Below, one piece after another: positions 10,580 through 20,395 of a stretch of 64,000 nt of DNA. Positions within the stretch are counted from its first letter, which is position 1. Each line of letters opens with the position of its first letter. The notes under the pieces were generated by a model, which saw only the letters and a program-made list of their open reading frames with translations, was not told the DNA's origin and ran no database searches. The translations under genes and the position numbers were made by a program. This DNA is from Paenibacillus tuaregi. GTDB taxonomy: Bacteria; Bacillota; Bacilli; Paenibacillales; Paenibacillaceae. The stretch spans positions 1,324,243 through 1,388,242 of the forward strand of contig NZ_LT575476.1 in assembly GCF_900086655.1 (NCBI RefSeq), written 5' to 3'.

Positions 10580-10656
10580 CGGGACGTAGCTCAGCTTGGT
10601 AGAGCACCTGGTTTGGGACCAGGGGGTCGCATGTTCAAATCGTGTCGTCCCGACCA
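10580..10656 (+). tRNA. tRNA-Pro (anticodon TGG)
   Basis: Complete cloverleaf with acceptor stem CGGGACG/CGTCCCG, D arm GCTC...GAGC, anticodon stem CCTGG/CCAGG with loop TTTGGGA, and T loop TTCAAAT. CCA is encoded at the 3' end. Confidence 0.97.
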
Positions 10657-10666
10657 TGATCATTTT

Positions 10667-10740
10667 GCGGGTGTAGTTCAATGGTAGAACTTTAGCCTTC
10701 CAAGCTAATAGCGTGGGTTCGATTCCCATCACCCGCTCCA
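10667..10740 (+). tRNA. tRNA-Gly (anticodon TCC)
   Basis: Acceptor GCGGGTG/CACCCGC, anticodon stem TTAGC/GCTAA with loop CTTCCAA, T loop TTCGATT, encoded CCA. Ten bases after tRNA-Pro, so one transcript. Confidence 0.97.
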
Positions 10741-10753
10741 TACACAAACGACC

Positions 10754-10786
10754 AGGTTCTTCCTATAGGGAAGGGCCTTTTTTTTA
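10754..10786 (+). terminator. terminator of the tRNA pair
   Basis: AGGTTCTTCC (10754-10763) pairs with GGGAAGGGCCT with two wobbles, then a run of T. Confidence 0.8.
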
Positions 10787-11030
10787 TGTCGAAAAAGTGT
10801 TGTTTTTCTCCGATTTATGGAGATACTATATTTAGTAAAACTGAGCAGAAGAGGTGGAATACACGCATTAAACGAACATAGCAAGTCAGATTTCAAAGAT
10901 GAAACGCTAACATTATGTCAAATCCGTAAATTTATTGACCTTCGTTCATTAATGTGTGGATTTAATTTCGTTTTAATTGTATAATTTGGTCGACAGACCA
11001 TGCTTTACATTTCTAAGGGGGATTATAAAC

Positions 11031-12053
11031 ATGAAAAAGACTTTTAAATTGTCGATGGTCATGCTGCTGGCTCTTACTGTAGTGCTTGCAGGATGCGGCA
11101 ACAAAAAAAGTGAATCAAACAGCAACGCGGGTACTGAAGGTGGCAAATCCGAGGTCAAAATCGGTATGGTTACCGATGTGGGCGGGGTAAACGACAAATC
11201 GTTTAACCAATCTGCTTGGGAAGGTCTGCAGCAGATGAAAGCTGAAAAAGGGGTAGCTGTAGAGTATCTTCAAAGTACTAAAGCTGACGACTACAATACA
11301 AACCTGAATAAATTCGTTAAAGGCAAATATGCTTTGACTTGGGGTATCGGGATGAGCTTGGCTGATGCTGTTGGCAGCGTAGCTAAACAAAATAAAGATG
11401 CAAAGCTTGCGATTATTGACGCGGAAGTAGATCAGCCTAACGTTAAATCCGTAACTTTTGCTGAGCATGAAGGTAGCTTCCTGGTTGGTGTAGTAGCTGG
11501 TAAAATGACAAAAACTAATAAAATCGGATTTGTCGGCGGCGTTAAGCTTCCGGTAATCGAACGTTTCGCTGCTGGTTTTGCGGCCGGTGTTAAAGCGGTA
11601 AATCCAAACGCAGTTGTAACCAATAACTTCACTGGCGCATTTGACAAGCCGGATCTTGGTAAGACTGCGGCTGCAACTCTGTACAACGATGGCGCGGATA
11701 TCATTTTCCAAGCTGCCGGTGGTACTGGTACAGGCGTATTTAACGAAGCCCTTGGACGTGCGAAGAGTGGTCAGAAAGTATGGGTAATCGGTGTGGACAA
11801 AGACCAATCCATTGAATTCCCGGACGTAACTCTGACTTCCATGGTTAAGCGGGTTGACGAAGCTGTAAAACGTGTGAGCCAAGAAGTAATTGACGGCACC
11901 TTTAAGGGTGGTCATGAAACTCTTACCCTGAAAGACAATGGTGTAGGTATCGCCGATACTTCCAGCAAAACAGTTCCTGCTGACGTGCTTAAAATTGTTG
12001 ACGAGTACAAAGAAAAAATTATCAGCGGAGAAATCAAAGTTCCTGAGAAGTAA
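11031..12053 (+). CDS. nupN: BMP-family nucleoside-binding lipoprotein
   Basis: 340-residue extracellular substrate-binding lipoprotein (BMP/PnrA family), the receptor of a nucleoside importer. The signal peptide ends in the lipobox VLAGC with Cys22. Family motifs GMVTDVGGVNDKSFNQ, GFVGG and AAGGTGTG are present. ATG 11031 follows AAGGGGGATT; the longer in-frame start at 10977 would bury the signal peptide. A TATAAT at 10980-10985 is a likely -10. It leads the operon-like run with the ATPase and two permeases, matching B. subtilis nupNOPQ (guanosine uptake). The exact substrate here is inferred. Confidence 0.88.
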   Translation: MKKTFKLSMVMLLALTVVLAGCGNKKSESNSNAGTEGGKSEVKIGMVTDVGGVNDKSFNQSAWEGLQQMKAEKGVAVEYLQSTKADDYNTNLNKFVKGKYALTWGIGMSLADAVGSVAKQNKDAKLAIIDAEVDQPNVKSVTFAEHEGSFLVGVVAGKMTKTNKIGFVGGVKLPVIERFAAGFAAGVKAVNPNAVVTNNFTGAFDKPDLGKTAAATLYNDGADIIFQAAGGTGTGVFNEALGRAKSGQKVWVIGVDKDQSIEFPDVTLTSMVKRVDEAVKRVSQEVIDGTFKGGHETLTLKDNGVGIADTSSKTVPADVLKIVDEYKEKIISGEIKVPEK

Positions 12054-12212
12054 GATTTGCTAATTGCGCTATCCACAATTTTCGAGTTTCGCTTAAATGT
12101 AATATAGGCTATATTTATAGAGCAAGGCTGGTTATTTAACTAGCCTTGTTCCCTTGTTAAACAAGGTATTTCAAAGTCCTGTCCAGACTATCTTTATGAG
12201 AAGGGTGATCTC

Positions 12213-13748
12213 ATGTCAGCAGCGACTCCTGTTCTGGAGCTTAAGGGAATTACCAAACGGTTTCCCGGTATCGTAGCTAATGACTCCATCAGTTTAAAGC
12301 TTAACAAAGGTGAAATTCATGCACTATTAGGTGAGAATGGTGCCGGTAAATCTACCCTGATGAACATTGTGTTCGGGTTGTACCAACCAGATGAAGGCAG
12401 CATTGAAATGAATGGTCAGCCTGTGCTTATTGATAATCCTAACAAAGCCATCGATCTTGGGATCGGGATGGTGCATCAGCATTTCAAGCTTGTGGAACCG
12501 TTTACCGTCACTGAAAATATCATTTTGGGAATGGAACCTCGCAAGGGATTGAATCTGGACTATAAGACAGCAGCAGCCAAAATTAAAGCTCTCTCGGAAC
12601 AATATGGACTTAAAGTAAATCCAAACGCCAAGATCCACGATATCTCCGTGGGTATGCAGCAGCGTGTTGAGATTCTTAAGACGTTGTACCGTGGTGCGGA
12701 TATTCTTATTTTCGACGAACCTACTGCGGTTCTGACACCCCAAGAAATTTCCGAACTTATGGAGATCATGCGCCGGCTGGTGAATGAAGGCAAATCCATC
12801 ATTTTGATTACACATAAGCTTAAAGAAATTATGCAGATTTCTAATGTGGTTACCATCATCAGACGGGGCAAGGTTATTGATACGGTGAAGACTTTCGAGT
12901 CAAGTCCGCAGGAATTGGCAGAGAAGATGGTCGGAAGAAACGTAACCTTTAAAGTTGAGAAGAAGCCTGCTGAGCCTAAAGAGAATGTGCTTACGATTGA
13001 TAATATTTCAGCCAAGAGCAAGGATGGAGTTCCTGTTCTTAATGGACTCAGCCTGAACCTCAGAGCAGGTGAGATTCTGGGTGTGGCTGGAGTAGACGGA
13101 AACGGTCAAAGTGAATTGATCGAAGCGATCACAGGCCTTCGCAAGGTGGACAGTGGGACCATCAAAATTTTGGATAAAGACATCACGAACCAGCCGCCAA
13201 GAAAGGTTATTGAAAGTGGTGTTTCCCATATACCGGAGGACCGTCACAAACACGGGCTTGTTCTTGACTTCTCTATGAAGGAGAATCTGGTTCTGGAGAC
13301 TTATTACAAAGAACCTTATAACAAGAAGGGCTTCTTGAATTATGACGCCATTGGAAAGCAGGCTTCTCGCCTGATTGAGCAATTTGACGTTCGTACGCCG
13401 AGTATGGACACACTTGCAAGATCCTTGTCAGGTGGTAACCAGCAGAAAGCAATTATAGCCCGGGAAATAGATAAGAACCCGGACCTGCTGATTGCCGCAC
13501 AGCCAACACGCGGACTTGATGTCGGAGCGATTGAATTCGTACAGCGCCAATTGATTGCCCAGCGGGATCAAGGTAAGGCCGTACTTTTGATATCTTTTGA
13601 ACTGGACGAGATCATGAACGTTTCGGACCGCATTGTGGTTATTTACGAAGGGAAGATCGTCGGCGAAGTGTACCCGGAATCCACCAATGACCAGGAGCTT
13701 GGTCTTATGATGGCGGGCAGCACAGCAGGAGGTAAGGCACATGAGTAA
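12213..13748 (+). CDS. nupO: nucleoside ABC transporter, double ATPase subunit
   Basis: 511 residues with two fused ABC domains, as in ribose-type importers. First domain: Walker [10 protein letters not shown], signature [10 protein letters not shown], Walker [14 protein letters not shown]. Second domain: degenerate Walker [10 protein letters not shown] and signature [14 protein letters not shown], the usual asymmetry in this family. ATG 12213 follows GAGAAGGGTGATCTC. The 3' end overlaps the permease gene by 8 bases. The 159-base gap to nupN carries GGCTGGTTATTTAACTAGCC, a hairpin that may raise nupN over nupOPQ expression. Confidence 0.92.
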   Translation: MSAATPVLELKGITKRFPGIVANDSISLKLNKGEIHALLGENGAGKSTLMNIVFGLYQPDEGSIEMNGQPVLIDNPNKAIDLGIGMVHQHFKLVEPFTVTENIILGMEPRKGLNLDYKTAAAKIKALSEQYGLKVNPNAKIHDISVGMQQRVEILKTLYRGADILIFDEPTAVLTPQEISELMEIMRRLVNEGKSIILITHKLKEIMQISNVVTIIRRGKVIDTVKTFESSPQELAEKMVGRNVTFKVEKKPAEPKENVLTIDNISAKSKDGVPVLNGLSLNLRAGEILGVAGVDGNGQSELIEAITGLRKVDSGTIKILDKDITNQPPRKVIESGVSHIPEDRHKHGLVLDFSMKENLVLETYYKEPYNKKGFLNYDAIGKQASRLIEQFDVRTPSMDTLARSLSGGNQQKAIIAREIDKNPDLLIAAQPTRGLDVGAIEFVQRQLIAQRDQGKAVLLISFELDEIMNVSDRIVVIYEGKIVGEVYPESTNDQELGLMMAGSTAGGKAHE

Positions 13749-14817
13749 ATTGTACAAGATATTTACTGGAAGCATCGTTATTCCTCTGGTTGCCATTGTG
13801 TTTGGTCTGATCGTTGGAGCCATTATTATGCTTGTGGGCGGTTATGATCCGCTGCTTGCTTATCAGTCCCTGTTCGAACAGGTATTTGGGAATTTGTATG
13901 ATTTCGGGGAGACGCTGCGTGAAATTACACCGCTCATTCTAACGGGTCTTGCTGTGGCTTTCGCATTCCGTGCCGGTTTATTTAATATCGGTGGGGAAGG
14001 ACAATTTATTGTCGGCATGACGGCTGCAACTTTTGTGGGTGTAAAGGTAACAGGGCTTCCTTCAATCATCCATGCTCCGCTTGCACTTATTGCTGGTGCC
14101 CTGTGCGGCGGCTTATGGGCGGCCATTGCCGGATATCTGAAAGCGAAGCGGGGTGTGAACGAGGTTATCACCACTATCATGCTGAACTGGACGGCTTTGT
14201 ATTTGGGGAACTACATTGTAAATGCATTTATGCTTCCAGAAGGAATGGACCACTCCGAAGAGATTCAATCTACGGCTTCTATCTCTATCCCAAGTCTGGT
14301 TAACTTCTTCAATGATGCCCGTATGCACTGGGGGATGCTGCTTGCCGTACTGGCTTCTGTGTTCTTCTACTATTTCATGTGGAAGAGCAAGCAGGGTTAC
14401 GAACTGCGTGCAGTTGGTCATAACCCGAATGCGGCTGATTACGCAGGTATGAACGTTGGCCGTAACGTAGTAAAGGCTATGTTTATCAGTGGTATTTTCG
14501 CTGGTCTGGCTGGAGCCGTTCAAGTACTGGGCGTGTTCCACTATCAGTCGATTATGTCAGGTTCACCGGGGATTGGTTTTGACGGAATTGCGGTTGCTCT
14601 GATCGGTATGAATCATCCGTTTGGTATTCTGCTTGGAGGCTCTTTGTTCGGGATTCTGACCTACGGATCTGCCGGAATGAGCTTCGGCGCAGGAGTGCCG
14701 CCGGAATTGATCCGTATCGTAATAGGTTCCATCATCTTCTTTATTGCCGCACAAGGCATCGTACGCTGGGTGCTTAAACCTCTTTACTCCAAACGCAAGA
14801 AAGAGAAGGTGTTGTAA
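13741..14817 (+). CDS. nupP: nucleoside ABC transporter permease 1
   Basis: 358-residue integral membrane permease of the BPD_transp_2 (ribose/branched-chain amino-acid type) family. About 8-9 hydrophobic segments and the family stretches FNIGGEGQFIVG and GLAGAVQVLGVFH are visible. It overlaps the ATPase stop by 8 bases and abuts the second permease directly, so the three are co-translated. Together with the BMP lipoprotein this forms a complete nucleoside importer. Confidence 0.92.
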   Translation: MSKLYKIFTGSIVIPLVAIVFGLIVGAIIMLVGGYDPLLAYQSLFEQVFGNLYDFGETLREITPLILTGLAVAFAFRAGLFNIGGEGQFIVGMTAATFVGVKVTGLPSIIHAPLALIAGALCGGLWAAIAGYLKAKRGVNEVITTIMLNWTALYLGNYIVNAFMLPEGMDHSEEIQSTASISIPSLVNFFNDARMHWGMLLAVLASVFFYYFMWKSKQGYELRAVGHNPNAADYAGMNVGRNVVKAMFISGIFAGLAGAVQVLGVFHYQSIMSGSPGIGFDGIAVALIGMNHPFGILLGGSLFGILTYGSAGMSFGAGVPPELIRIVIGSIIFFIAAQGIVRWVLKPLYSKRKKEKVL

Positions 14818-15777
14818 ATGGATTGGGTAACTACATTAGGCCAACTTGTAAATACAACGCTTGTATTTTCAACGGCGCTTATTTTTGCAGCCTTGGGCGG
14901 CATCTTCTCAGAGCGTTCAGGGGTAACCAATATCGGTATTGAGGGTCTAATGACCTTCGGGGCCTTCTCAGCAGCGATCGCAACTTATTATGCGGACCAA
15001 GCTGGCATGGGGGCAGGTGCTCCTTGGGTGGGCTTGATCGCAGCTATTATCACCGGGATTATCGCCTCACTCATTCATGCTTTGGCTTCGATTACTTTCA
15101 AGGCAGACCAGATTATCAGCGGGATTGTAATTAACTTTCTTGCGGCCGGTAGTACACTGTATCTCGTTAAGCTGATCTTCAACGGCAACGGGGAGACTCC
15201 GCTGCTAAAGGTTGTAAGCAAGTATCCGATCCCTGGTCTGTCTCAGATCCCAATTATCGGAGAAGGGTTGTTCAATAACTACCCAACCACGTATCTAGCC
15301 ATTATTCTGGTATTCGTGGCTTATTATGTGCTTTACAAAACTCCATTTGGGCTTCGTCTTCGTTCTGTTGGTGAGCATCCAAGTGCGGCAGATACCGTAG
15401 GGATCAACGTCCGCCGGATGCGCTACATCGGCGTGATGATCAGTGGTGCGCTGGCTGCCCTTGGGGGAGCCACAGTTACTTTGACAACAACCAGTACTTT
15501 TGCGCATAACACCATTTCTGGTCAAGGTTTTATCGCGATCGCTGCGATGATCTTCGGGAAATGGAATCCAATTGGAGCGTTTGGAGCGGCTGCGTTCTTC
15601 GGCTTCTCTCAAGCGATCCGTAGTTATGTTACGCTGTTCTCCTGGTCGAGCCACATTCCGATGGAATTTATTTATATGCTTCCATATGTGCTGACCATTA
15701 TCGTACTCGTTGCTGCGGTAGGGCGTTCCTCCGCACCATCAGCCCTGGGACAGCCGTACGATCCGGGCAAGAGATAA
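14818..15777 (+). CDS. nupQ: nucleoside ABC transporter permease 2
   Basis: 319-residue permease, the heterodimer partner of the preceding gene. Typical TNIGIEGLMTFGAFSA, GINVRRMRYIGVMISGALAALGGA and GFIAIAAMIFGKW stretches. Its ATG starts on the base after the nupP stop. Followed by a strong terminator that closes the operon. Confidence 0.92.
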   Translation: MDWVTTLGQLVNTTLVFSTALIFAALGGIFSERSGVTNIGIEGLMTFGAFSAAIATYYADQAGMGAGAPWVGLIAAIITGIIASLIHALASITFKADQIISGIVINFLAAGSTLYLVKLIFNGNGETPLLKVVSKYPIPGLSQIPIIGEGLFNNYPTTYLAIILVFVAYYVLYKTPFGLRLRSVGEHPSAADTVGINVRRMRYIGVMISGALAALGGATVTLTTTSTFAHNTISGQGFIAIAAMIFGKWNPIGAFGAAAFFGFSQAIRSYVTLFSWSSHIPMEFIYMLPYVLTIIVLVAAVGRSSAPSALGQPYDPGKR

Positions 15778-15800
15778 TCAGAATAGATCTTCAAAGAACA

Positions 15801-15838
15801 AAAGCAGAGCTTCCAAATGGAGCTCTGCTTTGTTGTTT
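15801..15838 (+). terminator. terminator of the nucleoside transporter operon
   Basis: AAGCAGAGCT (15802-15811) pairs with AGCTCTGCTT (15821-15830), then TGTTGTTT. Confidence 0.85.
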
Positions 15839-15994
15839 GAAGTTATAAGTTGAATTAATGATTTACACGTAAGGCAGACGTGTGAAATGTTCTTTAAGGT
15901 CGCTGTTGCTCCCAGACTTCTTGAATTCAGCCGTCCTCTTTCAAATCCAACGCTCGTAATGTTAATATTTGTCCGCTGCTATCACCTTTTGGGG

Positions 15995-16189
15995 CTACAC
16001 ATGCACTGTCTTAACCCTGCCTACCTGACCGTCTTCCAAGCGGACTTTGATTCCATGCGGATGGGTAGGAGAATTAGTTAGAATGTCCTTCACAACACCC
16101 CGGGTAAGCTGCCCGGTGCGCTGATCCTTCTTAAGCACGATGTCCACGGTACGTCCCGGAATAATGTTCTTGCGTTCTGTTCCATTCAT
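15995..16189 (-). CDS. ywbE: YwbE family protein
   Basis: 64-residue conserved protein of unknown function that matches B. subtilis YwbE in size and wording: IIPGRTVDIVLKKDQRTG, TRGVVKDILTNS, HPHGIKVRLEDGQVGRV. It looks like a small beta-rich (SH3/KOW-like) fold, possibly RNA-binding, but that is a guess. AAAAAGGAGCC precedes the start on the minus strand. It is transcribed alone, opposite to nupNOPQ and pheST. The 157 bases between it and nupQ hold only the nupQ terminator and nothing else I recognise. Confidence 0.85.
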   Translation of the reverse strand: MNGTERKNIIPGRTVDIVLKKDQRTGQLTRGVVKDILTNSPTHPHGIKVRLEDGQVGRVKTVHV

Positions 16190-16270
16190 AGCTGTGGGCT
16201 CCTTTTTCTGTAAATATCATTAACCATAACATACCCTTGTGGGAAACCAAAGCATACAGGCAGATTCGAC

Positions 16271-16300
16271 TTGCCAATATGCACATCTTTTGCATATAAT
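16271..16300 (+). promoter_or_regulatory. promoter of the pheST leader
   Basis: TTGCCA (16271-16276), 18-base spacer, TATAAT (16295-16300). Predicted transcription start near 16307, about 430 bases before pheS. Confidence 0.7.
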
Positions 16301-16306
16301 ATTGAA

Positions 16307-16656
16307 CATAACATATGGATCGGCTTGTTCTTAGCTTAAGGTCCGTGATTCATGACATGAAAATGCGATGATGGAGAAGAGTAAGCAGTGCCTCTATACA
16401 GGGAGGGAGCGCCGCAGATTGAGAGCGTTCCTACAGAATCAGGCTGTCTGAAGTTCACTCCGGAGCAGCGCCTTGAACCGGAACCTTAGGGTTCACACAT
16501 TAGAGGCTGCCGGCCGACGAACCGTTATTTCGAAAGAGTGAGTGAAATATCTTCATATCTGTAAGTCATAATGGCTTAGCAGGGTGAGGTTATGGATCTA
16601 ACAAGGGTGGTACCACGGTCTTTTCGTCCCTTACGGGAGAGAAGGCCTTTTTTTGT
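16307..16656 (+). promoter_or_regulatory. T-box riboswitch, phenylalanine type
   Basis: Leader RNA that senses uncharged tRNA-Phe. The T-box antiterminator sequence AAGGGTGGTACCACG is at 16603-16617. A competing terminator pairs the GGTCTTTTCGTCCC region with GGGAGAGAAGGCC (about 16617-16648), then T7. In the stem I specifier loop the sequence CTGAAGTTCACTCC places TTC (16454-16456), a Phe codon, followed by the usual A, matching pheST downstream. Uncharged tRNA-Phe should favour antitermination. Confidence 0.93.
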
Positions 16657-16734
16657 TGTCCTATACAGGTGCGAATACGCCTTAGGATACATGAGAATGG
16701 ATACGTGGGTTCAAATATCGAAGGAGGGTCATAC

Positions 16735-17769
16735 ATGAAAGAACGTTTGGAATCGTTGAAAGCGGAAGCGTTAGAGCAGTTGAAGAATGTTGCGGATGCG
16801 GTACAGCTGAATGATCTGCGGGTGAAGTATCTAGGAAAGAAAGGAGCATTAACCGAAATACTTCGGGGCATGGGTTCTCTAAGCGCGGAGGAGCGTCCAG
16901 TAATTGGCCAGGTGGGCAATGTGGTTCGGGCTGCAATTGAGGAAGTTATCGAGCGCAAGCAGCAGCATTTCCAGGAGAAAGAGACGGAGCTGAAGTTAGC
17001 CTCCGAGAAGGTGGATGTTACTCTGCCTGGACGTCCGCTCCGCCAAGGCGGCGTTCATCCGCTGAATAAAGTAATTCAAGAGATCGAGGATATCTTCATC
17101 GGTCTGGGTTACCGTATTGCAGAGGGACCAGAGGTGGAGACGGACTATTACAACTTCGAAGCTCTCAACCTGCCGAAGAACCATCCGGCGCGGGATATGC
17201 AGGATTCCTTCTACATCACAGAGGACATCCTGATGCGGACCCAGACTTCCCCGGTTCAGGTTCGGACCATGGAAGCGATGAAGGGTGAAGTACCGGTCAA
17301 AGTCATTTGCCCGGGCAAGGTATACCGCCGCGACGATGACGACGCAACACACTCGTTCCAATTCAACCAGATTGAAGGACTGGTGATTGGCAAGGGAATT
17401 CGCATGAGCGACCTGAAAGGGACTCTGCTCCAGTTCACTCGGGAGATGTTTGGCTCCAACACGCAAATCCGCCTTCGTCCAAGCTTCTTCCCGTTCACCG
17501 AGCCGAGTGCGGAAGTGGATGTCACCTGTGTGAAGTGTGGCGGTTCAGGCTGCCGGATGTGCAAACAGACAGGCTGGCTGGAAATTCTGGGCTGTGGTAT
17601 GGTTCACCCAAGAGTGCTTGAGATGGGCGGTTATGATCCGGAGGAGTATACGGGCTTTGCATTCGGTATGGGCGTGGAACGCATTGCGATTTTGAAATAC
17701 GGCATTGATGATATTCGTCATTTCTACAGCAATGATCTGCGGTTCCTGCAGCAGTTTGCTCGATATTAA
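16735..17769 (+). CDS. pheS: phenylalanyl-tRNA synthetase alpha subunit
   Basis: 344-residue catalytic subunit of the alpha2-beta2 enzyme that charges tRNA-Phe. An N-terminal coiled coil (1-85) is followed by the class II catalytic core with motif 2 ([20 protein letters not shown]) and motif 3 ([18 protein letters not shown]). A four-cysteine knuckle [16 protein letters not shown] is present. ATG 16735 has AAGGAGGGTC before it; the longer in-frame start at 16669 lies just past the T-box terminator and lacks a site. Length equals the usual Bacillus value. Confidence 0.97.
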   Translation: MKERLESLKAEALEQLKNVADAVQLNDLRVKYLGKKGALTEILRGMGSLSAEERPVIGQVGNVVRAAIEEVIERKQQHFQEKETELKLASEKVDVTLPGRPLRQGGVHPLNKVIQEIEDIFIGLGYRIAEGPEVETDYYNFEALNLPKNHPARDMQDSFYITEDILMRTQTSPVQVRTMEAMKGEVPVKVICPGKVYRRDDDDATHSFQFNQIEGLVIGKGIRMSDLKGTLLQFTREMFGSNTQIRLRPSFFPFTEPSAEVDVTCVKCGGSGCRMCKQTGWLEILGCGMVHPRVLEMGGYDPEEYTGFAFGMGVERIAILKYGIDDIRHFYSNDLRFLQQFARY

Positions 17770-17793
17770 TTAGCGAAGGGAAGGGACATATTC

Positions 17794-20241
17794 ATGAAAG
17801 TATCAACCGAATGGTTGTCTGACTATATATCTTTGGAGAATGTGGTAGCGGAGGAATTGGCTGAGCAGATTACCCGCTCGGGGATTGAGATTGATTCCGT
17901 AGAGAAGAGAAGCCCAGGGGTAAGCCAGGTTGTTGTCGGGTATGTGAAGAGCAAAGAGAAACATCCGGATGCGGATAAGCTTAATGTGTGTGTGATCGAT
18001 GCGGGACAAGGAGAAGATCTGCAGATTGTCTGCGGGGCGAAGAATGTGGATGCCGGTCAAAAGGTTCCTGTCGCACTGGTGGGCGCCAAGCTTCCAGGCG
18101 GTCTTGAAATCAAGAAAGCCAAGCTGCGCGGCGTGGCTTCCCAAGGTATGATCTGCTCTGCGAAAGAGCTCGGCTTGAATGAGAAATTTGTTCCCAAGGA
18201 GCAGCAGGAAGGGATTCTTGTCCTGCCGGAAGACACGGAGATCGGTGTTTCGATCAACGGCGTTCTCGGATTGGATGATGAGATTCTTGATTTCGATCTC
18301 ACGCCGAACCGTTCTGACTGCCTCAGCATGCTAGGGGCTGCTTACGAGGTTGGAGCGATCCTTGGACGGGAAGTGAAGATTCCTGAGCCGGAGAAGAAGC
18401 TGATTGAAGTGGCGGAGCCGGCCAGCAGCCATATCCAGGTCCATGTGGAGGCACCTGATTTGTGCCACCACTATGCGGTACGATATTTTTCAAACGTAAA
18501 GATTGGGCCGTCCCCTCAGTGGATGCAGAACCGTCTTGCTGCAGCTGGAGTTCGCCCGATTAATAACATTGTAGATATCACGAACTATGTCATGATGGAA
18601 TACGGCCAGCCGCTGCATGCTTTTGATGCGGATCAAATCGCTGGAGGCTCGATCGGCGTACGCCAGGCAGTTCAAGGAGAGACGCTGGTAACGCTAGATG
18701 GGCAGGAGCGCAAGCTTGAGGCTGGAGCCCTGCTGATTACGGACGGGGAAGACAAACCTGTTGGCCTTGCCGGTGTAATGGGTGGATTGAATTCCGAGGT
18801 TACAGATGCAACCGTGAACATTGTTCTAGAGTCCGCTTATTTCGATGGCGGGTCGGTGCGTAAGACTTCACGTCAATTAGGACTTCGTTCCGAAGCGTCC
18901 CTGCGGTTTGAGAAAGAAGTGGACCCAAGCCGCGTCATTCCAGCGCTTAACCGCGCCGCGTCACTGATTGCAGTATACGCCGGTGGAACAGTACACCAAG
19001 GAATTGTTGAGTCTGTTGTCCGCACTTCTGAAGAGAAAAGAATTGTGCTATCGCTGAACAAGCTGAACGGATATCTGGGAACAGACATTTCTATGCTTGA
19101 AGTGAAGACCATCTTCAATCGGCTGAATTTCGAAAGTGCCGAGCGAAGCGGTGAAATTGAAGTTCTGGTGCCAACACGCAGAGGGGATATTACCCGTGAT
19201 GTGGATTTGATTGAAGAGGTTGCCCGTCTTCATGGGTACGCCAATATTCCTACCACGGCAATTGAAGGACCGACGACACCGGGGGCCTATACGAAGGAAC
19301 AATTCCTTCGCCGGAGCTTGCGGAATTTGCTCACTCATGGCGGCTGGCAGGAAGTCATCAGCTATTCCTTCACCCATGAGTCGTCCATCGGGCTGTTCCC
19401 GGATCTTTCAGGCGGCAGCCGGGGATTGAAGCTGGCGATGCCGATGAGCGAAGACCGCAGCATTCTCCGCACGAGCACTTTGCCGCAGCTGATGGATATC
19501 GCCGCTTACAACCGTAACCGCAAACAGGATAATCTTGCTGTATTTGAGATCGGAAGTGTGTTCTGGACCGAGGAAGAACAGTTAACCAGACAGCCTAAAG
19601 AGCTTCCGGTGCTTGGTTTCTTATTAACCGGTCTCCGTCAGGAGAAGCAGTGGAATATCACTGCCGACAAGGTAGACTTTTTTGATCTCAAGGGTGCGGT
19701 AGAGAGTGTGACTGAATATCTAGGACTCAAAGAGAAGGTTGCTTACGTGGCGGACCGGCCAAGCGGCTTCCATCCGGGCCGTTCGGCTTCTATCTATCTA
19801 GAGGCCGGTGGGGAGAAGATCCGCATAGGTGTCATCGGACAGCTGCACCCTGATGTGCAGCGTCAGAAGGATCTGGATGATACTTACGTGGCCGAACTGC
19901 TTCTAGCTCCGCTGTATCAGTACTCAGACAGCACGATTGAATACCGGGAGCTGCCTAGATTCCCTTCCGTGGAAAGGGATATCGCTGTTGTGGTGGATGC
20001 TGATGTTGAAGCAGGCGCTCTGATCAAGGCAATTCAATCGGCTGCCGGAGAACTACTGGCGTCTGTTCAAGTCTTTGACGTGTTCACAGGTAGCAAGCTT
20101 GGTCACAACAAGAAGAGTGTGGCTATTTCCATGGTGTACCTTCACAAGGAGCGTACCCTGACCGAAGAGGACATTACCACCGTTCATGATCGTGTTCTGG
20201 AAGTCCTTGAACAAACTCTTGCCGCAGAACTTAGAAAATAG
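17794..20241 (+). CDS. pheT: phenylalanyl-tRNA synthetase beta subunit
   Basis: 815-residue partner of PheS. Domains in order: N-terminal tRNA-binding OB fold (about 40-150; CGAKNV, GVASQGMICSAKELG), B3/B4 editing region (about 210-380; PQWMQNRL, NIVDITNYVMMEYGQPLHAFD), B5 DNA-binding-like domain (about 405-475), core, and the C-terminal anticodon-binding FDX-ACB domain (about 720-813; LPRFPSVERDIAVVVD). 24 bases after pheS with GAAGGGAAGGGAC as ribosome site, in the T-box-controlled operon. Confidence 0.97.
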   Translation: MKVSTEWLSDYISLENVVAEELAEQITRSGIEIDSVEKRSPGVSQVVVGYVKSKEKHPDADKLNVCVIDAGQGEDLQIVCGAKNVDAGQKVPVALVGAKLPGGLEIKKAKLRGVASQGMICSAKELGLNEKFVPKEQQEGILVLPEDTEIGVSINGVLGLDDEILDFDLTPNRSDCLSMLGAAYEVGAILGREVKIPEPEKKLIEVAEPASSHIQVHVEAPDLCHHYAVRYFSNVKIGPSPQWMQNRLAAAGVRPINNIVDITNYVMMEYGQPLHAFDADQIAGGSIGVRQAVQGETLVTLDGQERKLEAGALLITDGEDKPVGLAGVMGGLNSEVTDATVNIVLESAYFDGGSVRKTSRQLGLRSEASLRFEKEVDPSRVIPALNRAASLIAVYAGGTVHQGIVESVVRTSEEKRIVLSLNKLNGYLGTDISMLEVKTIFNRLNFESAERSGEIEVLVPTRRGDITRDVDLIEEVARLHGYANIPTTAIEGPTTPGAYTKEQFLRRSLRNLLTHGGWQEVISYSFTHESSIGLFPDLSGGSRGLKLAMPMSEDRSILRTSTLPQLMDIAAYNRNRKQDNLAVFEIGSVFWTEEEQLTRQPKELPVLGFLLTGLRQEKQWNITADKVDFFDLKGAVESVTEYLGLKEKVAYVADRPSGFHPGRSASIYLEAGGEKIRIGVIGQLHPDVQRQKDLDDTYVAELLLAPLYQYSDSTIEYRELPRFPSVERDIAVVVDADVEAGALIKAIQSAAGELLASVQVFDVFTGSKLGHNKKSVAISMVYLHKERTLTEEDITTVHDRVLEVLEQTLAAELRK

Positions 20242-20248
20242 AAGGAAA

Positions 20249-20336
20249 TTACAGAAGTCACATCGAATCTTGTATAATGGATTGAGTTGAAGAGTAACTA
20301 TGTTGATTCATTCCCCATTACATGAAGATTTCATGT
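20249..20336 (+). promoter_or_regulatory. promoter and palindrome upstream of the ZapA-like gene
   Basis: TTACAG (20249-20254), 18-base spacer, TATAAT (20273-20278). Downstream is a perfect inverted repeat ACATGAA-GAT-TTCATGT (20320-20336), which could be an operator or a leader hairpin. No poly-T follows it. Confidence 0.4.
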
Positions 20337-20395
20337 GACTTTTGTACAATTCATACAACAGGATCAGGCATAAGAATTGAAGGAGGTAACTCGCT

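Noticed and set aside
10394..10747. Open frame of 117 codons on the minus strand containing MGIEPTLLAW and FEHATPWSQT
   Set aside because: It is the antisense reading of tRNA-Pro and tRNA-Gly, a well-known false protein produced by tRNA genes.
10787..10793. TGTCGAA, a second 0A-box match, upstream of the nucleoside transporter
   Set aside because: Only a 7-base match, not next to a convincing promoter, and directly after a terminator; expected by chance in 64 kb.
15887..16081. 64-codon plus-strand frame opposite ywbE
   Set aside because: No ribosome site, overlaps ywbE antisense, and low-quality composition.
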